A DNA stretch of 64,000 nucleotides from Blastococcus sp. HT6-4 (GTDB taxonomy: Bacteria; Actinomycetota; Actinomycetes; Mycobacteriales; Geodermatophilaceae), in assembly GCF_039679125.1 (NCBI RefSeq), contig NZ_CP155551.1, positions 2,418,001 through 2,482,000 on the forward strand, written 5' to 3'. Positions 17,632 to 26,055 of this stretch are shown here, in pieces. How positions within the stretch are numbered: position 1 is the first letter of the stretch; each line of letters starts with the position of its first letter. Both the position numbers and the translations under genes were made by a program. The notes below the pieces were generated by a model. It was not told the origin of the DNA, searched no databases, and saw only the letters and a list, made by a program, of their open reading frames with translations.

Positions 17632-18492
17632 GTGCCGGTCGTGACCGCCGTCCTCTCCATCCAGTCGCACGTCGCCTTCGGCCACGTGGGCAACAGCTCC
17701 GCCGTGTTCCCCCTTCAGCGCCTCGGGATCGAGGTGTGGCCGGTGCACACGGTGCAGTTCTCCAACCACACCGGCTACGGGGAGTGGCGCGGCCGGGTCT
17801 ACGACGGTCAGTCGGTCGACGAGCTCGTGCAGGGCATCGCCGAGCGGGGTGCCCTCGCCGGCTGCGACGCCGTGCTGTCCGGCTACCTCGGCTCGGCCGA
17901 CATCGGCCACGCCGTCGTCGGTGCGGTGGCCCGGGTGCGGGCGGCCAACCCCGACGCGGTCTACGCCTGCGATCCGGTGATCGGCGACGTCGGCCGTGGC
18001 GTGTTCGTCCGGCCGGGCATCGCGGAGTTCATGCGCGACGTCGCCGTCCCGGCCGCCGATCTCGTGACGCCCAACCACTACGAGCTGGACCTGCTCTCCG
18101 GCGTCGCCACCCGCTCGCTGACCTCGGTGAAGGACGCCGTCGCGGGTGTGCAAGCCCTGGGCCCGCGGGTCGTGCTCACCACGTCGCTGGTCGCCGAGGA
18201 CACCCCCGACGACGCGGTGGACCTGCTCGCCTCGGAGGGTGGCCGGCACTTCCTCGTCCGCACCCCGCGACTGGGCGTGTCGGTCAACGGCGCCGGCGAC
18301 GCCATCGCGGCCCTGTTCCTGGCCCACTGGCTCGCGACCCGGTCCGCCGGCGAGGCGCTGGGGCGGGCGGCGGCCTCGGTCTTCGGCCTCCTGCAGCGCA
18401 CCGAGGACGCCCGGTCCCGGGAGATCCTGCTGGTGGCCGCGCAGGACGAGATCGTGGCGCCGAGCCGCACGTTCGAGGTCACCGAGATCTGA
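17632..18492 (+). CDS. pdxY: Pyridoxal/pyridoxamine kinase PdxY
   Basis: A 286-residue ribokinase-family enzyme that phosphorylates pyridoxal in the vitamin B6 salvage pathway. Marks: the N-terminal [14 protein letters not shown] substrate region, [24 protein letters not shown] and the anion-hole/catalytic region V-N-G-A-G-D-A. The start is GTG at 17632. It is isolated between the IclR gene and a convergent small gene, and its upstream region carries two matching palindromes. Confidence 0.93.
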   Translation: MPVVTAVLSIQSHVAFGHVGNSSAVFPLQRLGIEVWPVHTVQFSNHTGYGEWRGRVYDGQSVDELVQGIAERGALAGCDAVLSGYLGSADIGHAVVGAVARVRAANPDAVYACDPVIGDVGRGVFVRPGIAEFMRDVAVPAADLVTPNHYELDLLSGVATRSLTSVKDAVAGVQALGPRVVLTTSLVAEDTPDDAVDLLASEGGRHFLVRTPRLGVSVNGAGDAIAALFLAHWLATRSAGEALGRAAASVFGLLQRTEDARSREILLVAAQDEIVAPSRTFEVTEI

Positions 18493-18531
18493 CCGGCCGG
18501 TCCGGCGGTCCGGCGGGCCGACGGCGGGCCG

Positions 18532-18708
18532 TCAGGTCTTGCTCTTGCCCCGGGCGCTGGAGTGCTCGTGCCGGTCGTCGCCGTGGGGGTGGGTCTCGAT
18601 CTGCTTGGACGCCCCGGTGGTGACACCGGCGGCGCTGGGGGCGACCCCCTGCTTCTTGGCCTCGCGGACGGCGGCCTTCTGGGCTTCCTGGTCGTTGTTC
18701 TTCGCCAT
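18532..18708 (-). CDS. Small hydrophilic protein of unknown function
   Basis: A 58-residue, Lys/Glu/Gln-rich protein starting M-A-K-N-N-D-Q-E-A-Q and ending His- and Lys-rich. It has no membrane segment or Cys and is probably disordered. ATG 18708 is chosen over the upstream ATG at 18744 because the intervening stretch has no protein-like character. Similar short Lys/Ala/Gln proteins are common in actinobacteria, but I know no function. Confidence 0.55.
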   Translation of the reverse strand: MAKNNDQEAQKAAVREAKKQGVAPSAAGVTTGASKQIETHPHGDDRHEHSSARGKSKT

Positions 18709-18801
18709 GCGGCTGTGGCTACCCGTCGTCGCCGGGACAGACACCCGCCGATCGGCACGTCGTGCCGCATGCCTCGGCCCGGGGCCGGCCGCGTCGCCGG
18801 C

Positions 18802-19626
18802 CTAGTGGTCGGCGAGGGTCGCCTCGATCCGGGTGATCGTCGGCTCCTCCACCGGCAGGTGCGGCAGCACCACCGGCACCTCCTCGGGCTCGAGCCCGGC
18901 GTCCCCCAGCGCCGCGAGCAGCAGATCCGCCTCGTCCGGGGGCACCGGAACCGTGCAGCCGGAGTCGTCCAGCGCCGCCCGCGCCAGGAACAGCGCGCCG
19001 GCCAGGCTGTCGTCGGGTTGCGGGGCCGGTGCGGACACGGCCGCGCGGGTGGTCGCCTCGGCCGCCCGCACCAGGGACAGCGGCAGCCCCTCGGCCTCCA
19101 CCTCGATCAGCGGGACGTCGCGCAGCGCGGCCAGGACGAAGTGCTCGGCGTCGATGCGCAGCGGCGCCTCCCAGCCGCCGGCGCGCACCACGTCGGCCAC
19201 GTCGACCGGGTCCTCGCCCAGGTCGTCGGCGAGCTCGGCCCAGTCCGCGGGACGGGTCGCCCGTGCCCGTTCCCCGGTCAGCCGGCACGTCTCGGCCGCG
19301 AAAGGCACGAGCACCTCCTCGTCGAACCGCTCGGCCTCGAGCCGGCCGTCCGGACCGATCATGTTGAGGGCGTCCTGGAAGCTGCCGGGGCGGGCGTCCT
19401 CCAGGTCCAGCCGGCCGTCCTCGGCGCCGAGCGGCTGCCCGTTGGCGGCGCGCTCCCCCACCGTCAGGCCGCTGGGCGCCACGCGGCCGGAGCGGCGCCG
19501 GTAGTGCGGGCGGTCGGAGAGGCCGACGGCCCACGCGCAGCTCTCGGCGATCAGCGCGGCCCCGCGTTCCCGGAGCACCTCGCGGGTGAGCAGTCCCATC
19601 CAGTCGACGTCGAACACACCGACCAC
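18802..19626 (-). CDS. Conserved-looking hypothetical protein, acidic
   Basis: About 274 residues of clearly coding, acidic sequence with no membrane helix or recognised motif. Two Pro/acidic-rich helical regions are separated by an Ala/Pro linker near 195-200. The start is uncertain: GTG at 19626 or 19617. Both lie only 14-23 bases downstream of a strong hairpin at 19640-19670, so the gene either depends on readthrough from the aldehyde dehydrogenase or has a promoter overlapping that hairpin. Function unknown. Confidence 0.6.
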   Translation of the reverse strand: MVGVFDVDWMGLLTREVLRERGAALIAESCAWAVGLSDRPHYRRRSGRVAPSGLTVGERAANGQPLGAEDGRLDLEDARPGSFQDALNMIGPDGRLEAERFDEEVLVPFAAETCRLTGERARATRPADWAELADDLGEDPVDVADVVRAGGWEAPLRIDAEHFVLAALRDVPLIEVEAEGLPLSLVRAAEATTRAAVSAPAPQPDDSLAGALFLARAALDDSGCTVPVPPDEADLLLAALGDAGLEPEEVPVVLPHLPVEEPTITRIEATLADH

Positions 19627-19639
19627 TGTCCCTGCCGCG

Positions 19640-19670
19640 GCCCCTCCCGGCCAGGACGGCCGGGAGGGGC
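19640..19670 (-). terminator. Strong hairpin after the aldehyde dehydrogenase gene
   Basis: A 13-bp perfect stem (19640-19652 with 19658-19670) and a 5-base loop, starting 7 bases after the dehydrogenase stop. It ends just before the next gene on the same strand. Confidence 0.6.
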
Positions 19671-19676
19671 GCCGGA

Positions 19677-21101
19677 TCACTCTGCCGCGGCCCCGGCGGT
19701 GCTGCCCTTCGCCTGCTCGCTGCTCGGGCCGCCGACCCACACCGTCTTGGCGTTCATGAACTCGCGCATGCCCACCTCGGTCAGCTCCCGGCCGTAGCCG
19801 CTCTGCTTGATCCCGCCGAACGGCAGCTCCGGGTAGCTGGCGGTCATCCCGTTGACGAAAGCCATGCCGGAGGCGATGTCACGGACGAACTGCGCCCGCT
19901 CGTCCTCGTCCTCGCTCCACAGGTTGGAGCCCAGCCCGTAGACGTGGCTGTTGGCGATCTCGATCGCCTCGTCCAGCGAGTCGACGGTGTACAGGGCGGC
20001 GACCGGCCCGAACACCTCCTCGCCGTGCACCTTCATCTCCGGGGTCACGCCGGTGATGAGCGTCGGCTCGTAGAACCAGCCCGCCCGGCCCACCCGCCTG
20101 CCCCCGACCACCACGGTCGCCCCCTTGCTCCGGGCGTCCTCGACGTACTCCTCGACGTCCTGCAGGCCGGACTCGGTGGCCAGCGGGCCGATCTGGGTGC
20201 CCTCCTCCATCGGATCCCCGACGGTGAGCGCGCCGATCTTCTCGGCGAACAGCCGGGTGAACTCCTCGGCCACGTCGCGGTGCACGAAGAACCGCTTGGC
20301 CGCGATGCAGCTCTGCCCGTTGTTCTGGTTGCGCGCGGTGGTCGCCACCTCGGCGGCGGTGTCCAGGTGGGCCGACGGCATCACGATGAACGGGTCGGAC
20401 CCGCCGAGCTCCAGCACCGTCTTCTTCAGCGCGTCCCCGGCGACGGCGGCGACGGACTGCCCGGCCGGGCCGCTGCCGGTCAGGGTCGCGGCCACGACGC
20501 GGTCGTCGCGCAGCACCCGCTCGACCGAGCCCGAGCCGATGAGCAGGGTCTGGAAGACGTCGTCGGGGAAGCCTGCCTTCCGGAACACCTCCTCCAGGTA
20601 CAGCGCCGTCTGCGGCACGTTGCTGGCGTGCTTGAGCAGGCCGACGTTGCCGGCCATGAGGGCCGGGGCGGCGAACCGCATCGCCTGCCAGAGCGGGAAG
20701 TTCCACGGCATGACCGCCAGGACGACGCCCAGCGGCTGGTGCACGACGTAGGCCCGCTGGGCACCCACCGCCGCGGCGTCCTTCTCCTCGGGCTCGAGGA
20801 GCGCCGGCCCGTGCTCGGCGTACCAGCGCAGCGCCTTGGCGCACTTGCCCACCTCGGCCTTGGCCGAGGCCAGCGTCTTGCCCATCTCGGTGGTCATGAG
20901 CTCGGCGACCGCGTCGGTGTCGGCCTCCAGGACGTCGGCGGCTGCAGACAGCCAGCCGGCGCGCTCCTGCGCGGACGTGAGCCGGTAGCGCGCGAACGCC
21001 TGGGCGGCCCGCGCGATCTTCTCCTCGAGCGCCTCGTCGGTCAGCGGCTCGTAGGTCTTGAGCGTCTCGCCGGTGGCGGGGTTGATCGTGGCGATGGCCA
21101 T
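19677..21101 (-). CDS. NAD(P)-dependent aldehyde dehydrogenase, succinate-semialdehyde type
   Basis: A 474-residue aldehyde dehydrogenase. Marks: the oxyanion-hole motif M-P-W-N-F-P, the cofactor loop T-G-S-G-P-A-G, general base Glu in L-E-L-G-G-S-D, and nucleophile Cys in N-N-G-Q-S-C-I-A-A-K. The C-terminal P-F-G-G-I-K-Q-S-G-Y-G-R-E is intact. The best match by pattern is the succinate-semialdehyde (GabD-like) group. ATG 21101 is chosen because GGAGGGAG lies eight bases upstream. It transcribes away from the MEDS regulator gene. Confidence 0.9.
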   Translation of the reverse strand: MAIATINPATGETLKTYEPLTDEALEEKIARAAQAFARYRLTSAQERAGWLSAAADVLEADTDAVAELMTTEMGKTLASAKAEVGKCAKALRWYAEHGPALLEPEEKDAAAVGAQRAYVVHQPLGVVLAVMPWNFPLWQAMRFAAPALMAGNVGLLKHASNVPQTALYLEEVFRKAGFPDDVFQTLLIGSGSVERVLRDDRVVAATLTGSGPAGQSVAAVAGDALKKTVLELGGSDPFIVMPSAHLDTAAEVATTARNQNNGQSCIAAKRFFVHRDVAEEFTRLFAEKIGALTVGDPMEEGTQIGPLATESGLQDVEEYVEDARSKGATVVVGGRRVGRAGWFYEPTLITGVTPEMKVHGEEVFGPVAALYTVDSLDEAIEIANSHVYGLGSNLWSEDEDERAQFVRDIASGMAFVNGMTASYPELPFGGIKQSGYGRELTEVGMREFMNAKTVWVGGPSSEQAKGSTAGAAAE

Positions 21102-21276
21102 GGTGTTCTCCCTCCTGGTGCAGGTCACCTGCCCGACCGCGCGCCGCCGAAACCGGCGGGACGGCCGGTCTGGAACGCTCATCCTGACCGGTCCGGACGC
21201 CCGCTCGAACGGGGCCGGGCTGACCGACGGCGCGCCCTGGCCTACCGTGGAGTTGCACCACGGACATCGGGGCGAC

Positions 21277-22284
21277 ATGGGGCAGGGGCCACACGTGAAC
21301 TGGACGGCTACGGGCGGGGCGGGACATCCCGCTGCCGAGGCCTTTCCGCACGACGCCCTGCTCTACGACACCCCCGAGCAGCTGGTCGCCACGGCGGCGC
21401 CGTTCCTGCGCGACGGCCTGGCCGAAGGGGACGCCGCGGTCGTGGTCACCCGCCCGGAGAACGCCGCCGCCCTGCGGGACGCCCTCGACGACGACCCCCG
21501 CCTCCACGTCGTGGACCCGGGCGAGCTGTACCGGAACCGCACGCCGGGGGCCATCACGGCTGTCCGCCGGCTCGCCGAGCAGCACACGGCCGCCGGGGCG
21601 AAGCGGGTCCGCGTCCTCGGCGAGATCGAGCAGGGCCCGGACGAGCGGGGCTGGCTCGAGTGGGAGCGCTACGAGTCGGTGATCAACGAGGCGCTCGCCG
21701 GCTGGAACCTGTGGGGGATCTGCGCCGTCGACACCGTGCGCGTCCCGCAGCCGGTGGTCGAGTCCGCCCTCCGGACCCACCGGCAGGTCGTGACCCCGGC
21801 CAGCCGCACGCCCAGCCCCGCGTTCACCCCGCCTGAGCAGCTGCTGCGCGGCCTGCCGGTCCCGCGCGAGCCCCTCGAGGACACCCACCCCCGGCTGGAG
21901 GCGGCCGACGTCGCCGACTTCATCGGGTTGCGGCACGCCGTCGCCGCCGAGCTGGCGGGCCTGCCGGCCCCGGCGGACCTGGTCGAGGACTTCCTCCTCG
22001 CCGTCGACGAGATGACCTCCAACGCCGTCCGGCACGGACAGCCGCCGGTCCGCCTGCGGCTCTGGACGTCGCCCGACCGCATCGTGTGCACGATCGCCGA
22101 CGGCGGCCCCGGCTGGGACGACCCCTTCGCCGGCTACGGCCCGGCCCACGGCGAGGACCTCTCCCGCGGCGGCATGGGCCTGTGGCTGGCCCGGCAGCTG
22201 TGCGACCACGTCGACATCTCCGGCGGCGTCCACCACCCCGGCGACGGCGGGGTCAGCGTCCGGCTCACCACGTTCCTCCGCTGA
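21277..22284 (+). CDS. MEDS-domain sensor with RsbW-like ATPase domain
   Basis: About 335 residues. The N-terminal MEDS (DcmR-type sensory) domain covers about 18-190, beginning D-A-L-L-Y-D-T-P-E-Q-L-V. The C-terminal GHKL ATPase has E-M-T-S-N-A-V-R-H-G, D-G-G-P-G-W and G-M-G-L-W-L-A. This architecture is common in actinobacterial anti-sigma/anti-anti-sigma networks, where the ATPase acts as a Ser/Thr switch kinase or sequesters a sigma factor. No partner sigma or anti-sigma gene is adjacent. Start ATG 21277 or GTG 21295, both with G-rich upstream sequence. Confidence 0.8.
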   Translation: MGQGPHVNWTATGGAGHPAAEAFPHDALLYDTPEQLVATAAPFLRDGLAEGDAAVVVTRPENAAALRDALDDDPRLHVVDPGELYRNRTPGAITAVRRLAEQHTAAGAKRVRVLGEIEQGPDERGWLEWERYESVINEALAGWNLWGICAVDTVRVPQPVVESALRTHRQVVTPASRTPSPAFTPPEQLLRGLPVPREPLEDTHPRLEAADVADFIGLRHAVAAELAGLPAPADLVEDFLLAVDEMTSNAVRHGQPPVRLRLWTSPDRIVCTIADGGPGWDDPFAGYGPAHGEDLSRGGMGLWLARQLCDHVDISGGVHHPGDGGVSVRLTTFLR

Positions 22285-22461
22285 CGCCGGGCGACGATCG
22301 CGCCCGGAGGTTTCCGTCCAGTGGGTGACCGAGGCCCACGGCACGGGTCCGCGCCGCAATACTGAGGCCTGCAGCCGGCGAGCGATGGGAGCAGCGTGGT
22401 GGATCGGGCGCGCACGGACCAGGGGGCGGCCCCCGCTCCGACCGAGCGGAGGGGCTGAGCC

Positions 22462-23286
22462 GTGGACAAGGTCGTGAGCACCGCCCGCGAGGCGGTCGCG
22501 GACATCCCCGCGGGGTCGGTGCTGGCCGTGGGCGGGTTCGGGCTCTGCGGAGTGCCGATCCGGCTGATCGACGCGCTGCTGGAACAGGGCGCCGACGGGC
22601 TGACCACCATCTCCAACAACTGCGGCGTCGACGACCAGGCGCTGGGCGTGCTGCTCTACGCCGGCCGGATCGCCAGGACGATCTCCTCGTTCGTCGGCGG
22701 CAACAAGGAGCTGGCCCGCCTCTACCTGTCCGGGCAGCTGGAGGTGGAGCTGACCCCGCAGGGCACCCTGGCCGAGCGGCTGCGCGCCGGCGGCACCGGC
22801 ATCCCGGCGTTCTACACCCCCACTGGGGTGGGCACGCTGGTGGCCGACGGCGGGATCCCGATCCGCTACGACGCCGACGGGAACGTGGTGGAGGTGTCCC
22901 GGCCGAAGGAGGTGCGGGAGTTCGACGGCCAGCAGTACGTGCTGGAGACCGCGCTGCGCGCGGACTACGGACTGGTCCGCGCCGCGGTCGGTGACCGGCA
23001 CGGCAACCTGGTCTTCCACGAGTCCGCGGCCAACTTCAACCCGCTGGCCGGCATGGCCGCCCGGGTGACCATCGCCGAGGTCGAGGAGCTGGTCGAACCG
23101 GGCGAGATCACGCCCGAGCACGTGCACCTGCCCGGGGTGTTCGTCGACCGCGTCGTGCACGTCGGTCCCGAGGGCAAGGGGATCGAGAAGCGCACCACCC
23201 GGCCGCGCGCCCAGGCACAGCTCGACGCCCCCGCCGCCGCCGGCGACGAGGGACCGACCGACCCGACCTTCGGAGGACAGGCCTGA
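22462..23286 (+). CDS. scoA: 3-oxoacid CoA-transferase subunit A
   Basis: A 274-residue alpha subunit of succinyl-CoA:3-oxoacid CoA transferase, starting at GTG 22462 behind GAGGGG. Glycine-rich [10 protein letters not shown] near 24-33, S-N-N-C-G-V-D and F-V-G-G-N-K are typical. With subunit B it moves CoA from succinyl-CoA to acetoacetate or 3-oxoadipate. The second role would connect it to the pca genes at the right end. A Pro/Ala tail of about 25 residues follows the conserved core. Its stop overlaps scoB by one base (TGATG). Confidence 0.93.
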   Translation: MDKVVSTAREAVADIPAGSVLAVGGFGLCGVPIRLIDALLEQGADGLTTISNNCGVDDQALGVLLYAGRIARTISSFVGGNKELARLYLSGQLEVELTPQGTLAERLRAGGTGIPAFYTPTGVGTLVADGGIPIRYDADGNVVEVSRPKEVREFDGQQYVLETALRADYGLVRAAVGDRHGNLVFHESAANFNPLAGMAARVTIAEVEELVEPGEITPEHVHLPGVFVDRVVHVGPEGKGIEKRTTRPRAQAQLDAPAAAGDEGPTDPTFGGQA

Positions 23287-23954
23287 TGGCGCTGACCCGT
23301 GAGCAGCTGGCCGCCCGCGTCGCCCTCGAGCTGGAGGACGGCCAGTACGTGAACCTCGGCATCGGGATGCCGACGCTGGTGCCCAACTACGTGCCCGACG
23401 GGGTGCACGTGGTGCTGCACTCGGAGAACGGGGTGCTCGGCGTCGGGCCCTACCCGTTCGAGGGCGAGGAGGACGCCGACCTGATCAACGCCGGCAAGGA
23501 GACCGTCACCGTCCTGCCCGGCGCCAGCTTCTTCGACTCCGCGCTGTCCTTCGGCATGATCCGCGGCAAGCACCTCGACGTCGCCATCCTCGGCGCCATG
23601 CAGGTCAACACCCGCGGTGACCTGGCCAACTGGCTGATCCCCGGCAAGATGGTCAACGGCATGGGCGGGGCGATGGACCTGGTCCACGGCGCCCGCCGCG
23701 TGATCATCATGATGGAGCACAGCGCCCGCGACGGGTCCCCCAAGATCGTCGCCGAGTGCACCCTCCCGCTGACCGGCAAGGCCTGCGTCGACCGCGTCAT
23801 CACCGACCTCGCGGTCATCGACGTCACCCCCGGCGGGCTGGTGCTGCGCGAGACCGCTCCCGGCGTCACCGTCGAGCAGGTCACCGCCGCCACCGGCGCA
23901 CCGCTCACCCTCGCCGACGACGTCCGCGAGATGCCCCTCCCCGCCACCGTCTGA
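23286..23954 (+). CDS. scoB: 3-oxoacid CoA-transferase subunit B
   Basis: A 222-residue beta subunit. The catalytic glutamate is E47 in [11 protein letters not shown], which forms the glutamyl-CoA intermediate. The following [11 protein letters not shown] and V-N-G-M-G-G-A-M-D segments match the family. ATG 23286 overlaps the scoA stop. Sequence alone does not separate acetoacetate from 3-oxoadipate as acceptor. Confidence 0.94.
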   Translation: MALTREQLAARVALELEDGQYVNLGIGMPTLVPNYVPDGVHVVLHSENGVLGVGPYPFEGEEDADLINAGKETVTVLPGASFFDSALSFGMIRGKHLDVAILGAMQVNTRGDLANWLIPGKMVNGMGGAMDLVHGARRVIIMMEHSARDGSPKIVAECTLPLTGKACVDRVITDLAVIDVTPGGLVLRETAPGVTVEQVTAATGAPLTLADDVREMPLPATV

Positions 23955-24034
23955 GCCGCGCTCCCGGGTCGATCATCGCCTGCGGGCACGCTCCGCCGGC
24001 GTGTCCTCCCGTGTTCCGCGCACGGCGACGACGA

Positions 24035-24778
24035 TCAACCCGCGGAGAGTGCGCGGGAGATGCCGCGCGCGGCGGCGCGCACCCCGGGCGTCATGGCGCG
24101 GACGGCGGCCGGCGAGCTGCCGCGGACGACGATCGACAGCGCCGCCACCACGCTGCCGCGCACCTCGATCGGTGCGGCCACGGACACCGCGTCGGTGGTG
24201 ACCTGCCGGTCGCTCACGGCCACGCCGGTGCGCCGGACCTCGGCGAGCACCCGTCGCAGCTGGAGCGGATCGGTGACCGTGTGCGGGGTGTACCGGCGCA
24301 GCGGGCCGGCGAGCACGCGCTCCTGCACGTCGGCCGGCGCGTGGGCGAGGAGGACCAGCCCGACGCCGGTGGGCGGCAGTGCGAAGCGGCCCCCCACCTG
24401 CGTGAGGACGGCGACGGCGTCCCGTGCGGCGAAGCGCTCCACGAACACGACCTCGACGTCGTCCCGGACGGCCAGCTGCACGTTCTCGTGGGTGACCTCG
24501 TAGAGGTCCTCCATGAACGGCAGGGCCGCTTCGCGGAGGCCCAGCCCGCGGGGCGCGAGCGCGCCGAGCTCCCAGATGCGCAGCCCGATGCGGTAACGGC
24601 CGTCGTCGGCGCGCTCGAGCGCGCCCCAGGCGCACAGCTCCCCCACCAGCCGGTGCGCGGTCGACAACGGCACGCCGACGAGGCGGGAGATCTCGGACAG
24701 CGTCAGCGCCGACCGCTCCCGGGAGAACGAGCCCAGGACGGCGAGCAGCTTGCCCCCCGCGGTGCGCGTCGCGCTCAG
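24035..24778 (-). CDS. IclR-family regulator of the Rieske operon, apparent CTG start
   Basis: About 247 residues if started at CTG 24778, the usual IclR length. The HTH (L-T-L-S-E-I-S-R-L-V-G-V-P-L-S-T-A-H-R-L) falls at about 24-50 and the effector domain follows. The reductase stop and this CTG overlap as CTGA. No ATG, GTG or TTG lies in frame between that point and the HTH; the first GTG would cut into the HTH, and the frame upstream only runs antiparallel to sense within the reductase gene. Last gene of the operon, probably its autoregulator. Confidence 0.75.
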   Translation of the reverse strand: MSATRTAGGKLLAVLGSFSRERSALTLSEISRLVGVPLSTAHRLVGELCAWGALERADDGRYRIGLRIWELGALAPRGLGLREAALPFMEDLYEVTHENVQLAVRDDVEVVFVERFAARDAVAVLTQVGGRFALPPTGVGLVLLAHAPADVQERVLAGPLRRYTPHTVTDPLQLRRVLAEVRRTGVAVSDRQVTTDAVSVAAPIEVRGSVVAALSIVVRGSSPAAVRAMTPGVRAAARGISRALSAG

Positions 24779-25737
24779 AGCTCGAGCACCAGCTTCGGGC
24801 AGGCCGCCCGGGACACGCAGATGAACATCGTGTCGTTCGCCGCCTGCTCGGCCGGCGTCAGCAGCGAGTCCCGGTGGTCCACCTCCCCGGAGAGCACCGT
24901 CGTCTCGCACGTCCCGCACGTCCCCTCCTGACACGAGGACAGCACGCCCACCCCGGCCTCCTCGACCACCTCGAGGACGGACTTCTCGGGGGGCACGGTG
25001 AGCGCCAGCCCGCTCACGGCGAGCTCCACCTCGAAGGCGCCGGTGAGCACCGGTTCGCCGACGTCCTTGGGGGCGAAGCGCTCGAGGTGCAGGGCCCCCT
25101 CGGGCCACTGCTGGCAGTGCTGCTCGACGGCGGTCAGCAGGGGTTCCGGGCCGCAGCAGTAGACCAGCGTGCCGGGACGCGGGTCGGCGAGCAGCGTGTC
25201 GAGGTCGATCAGCCCGACCTCGTCCTGCGGATGGAGGGTGACCCGCGTGCCGGTCGCGTCCTCCAGCGCCTCCAGGAACGCCATCGACCGCCTGCTGCGG
25301 CCGCCGTAGTGCAGCTCCCACTCGGCGCCGGCCGCGTCGGCGGCGTCGATCATCGGCAGGATCGGGGTGATCCCGATGCCGCCGGCGACGAACACGTACC
25401 GCGGCGCGGGGACGAGCGGGAAGTGGTTCCGCGGCCCCCGCACGTCCACCTCGGACCCCTCGACGAGGGCGTCGTGCACGTGCGCGGACCCGCCGCGGCC
25501 CCCCGGCTCGCGCAGGACGGCGATCCGCCACACCGACCGGTCGCGGGCGTCGCCGCACAGCGAGTACTGGCGGGTGAGCCCGCCGGGCAGCCGCAGGTCG
25601 ACGTGCGCGCCGGCCGACCACGCGGGCAGGTGGCCTCCCGCGGGATCGCGCAGCTCGAGGACGACGACGCCTTCCGCGCCGGTCGTCCGCCGGCCGACCC
25701 GCAGCCGCAGGTCCACCTCGTCGTGGGTGCTGTGCAC
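24775..25737 (-). CDS. Phthalate-type oxygenase reductase (FMN, NAD, 2Fe-2S)
   Basis: A 320-residue class IA reductase like VanB or phthalate dioxygenase reductase. Order: flavin domain with R-Q-Y-S-L-C near 61-66, NAD domain with G-G-I-G-I-T-P near 127-133 and Y-C-C-G-P, then a C-terminal plant-type ferredoxin with C-x4-C-x2-C (C-Q-E-G-T-C-G-T-C) and a fourth Cys in M-F-I-C-V-S. It passes electrons from NADH to the Rieske oxygenase encoded two genes upstream. The start is GTG 25737. It overlaps the IclR gene by four bases. Confidence 0.93.
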   Translation of the reverse strand: MHSTHDEVDLRLRVGRRTTGAEGVVVLELRDPAGGHLPAWSAGAHVDLRLPGGLTRQYSLCGDARDRSVWRIAVLREPGGRGGSAHVHDALVEGSEVDVRGPRNHFPLVPAPRYVFVAGGIGITPILPMIDAADAAGAEWELHYGGRSRRSMAFLEALEDATGTRVTLHPQDEVGLIDLDTLLADPRPGTLVYCCGPEPLLTAVEQHCQQWPEGALHLERFAPKDVGEPVLTGAFEVELAVSGLALTVPPEKSVLEVVEEAGVGVLSSCQEGTCGTCETTVLSGEVDHRDSLLTPAEQAANDTMFICVSRAACPKLVLEL

Positions 25738-25755
25738 CGGGTCGGGCTCCTTCTC

Positions 25756-26055
25756 TCAGGCGGGGACGGGGGTGCGGGAGCGCTCCCGCGCGCGCAGGAC
25801 CGCGGGATCGGTCACCACGTGGGCGGGCGGCGGCGGGAGGTCGGCGGGGAGGACGGGCCCGCCCGGCCCACCGGCGGGGTGGTCGGGATGGGCCAGCAGC
25901 CACTCCCACATCTGCACCGGGTCCTCCGCCTCGGTCTCGGCGCCGCAGTGGCACCGCCCGCGCAGCCGGTCCGACCCCGGGAGCCAGTTGACCCGGAGCA
26001 CCCGCTCGCCCTCGAGCACCTGCCGGGGCGGAGGGAGGGACATGCCGGCGCTCAC
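25756..26055 (-). CDS. Small C-x-C protein encoded between oxygenase and reductase
   Basis: About 99 residues. GTG 26055 forms a GTGA overlap with the oxygenase stop (an ATG at 26043 is the alternative). It contains one metal-binding-looking R-C-H-C-G-A-E near 34-40 and then a Pro/Gly-rich tail. I do not recognise a family. Its place inside the oxygenase-reductase operon, with tight coupling, suggests an accessory role such as assembly or electron transfer, but that is only inference from context. Confidence 0.65.
   Translation of the reverse strand: MSAGMSLPPPRQVLEGERVLRVNWLPGSDRLRGRCHCGAETEAEDPVQMWEWLLAHPDHPAGGPGGPVLPADLPPPPAHVVTDPAVLRARERSRTPVPA

Noticed and set aside
24035-25954. A single long frame spanning the reductase region and the IclR gene, suggesting a fusion
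   Set aside because: The part before 24778 is out-of-frame reading of the reductase gene, low-complexity and without motifs; only the IclR part is real.
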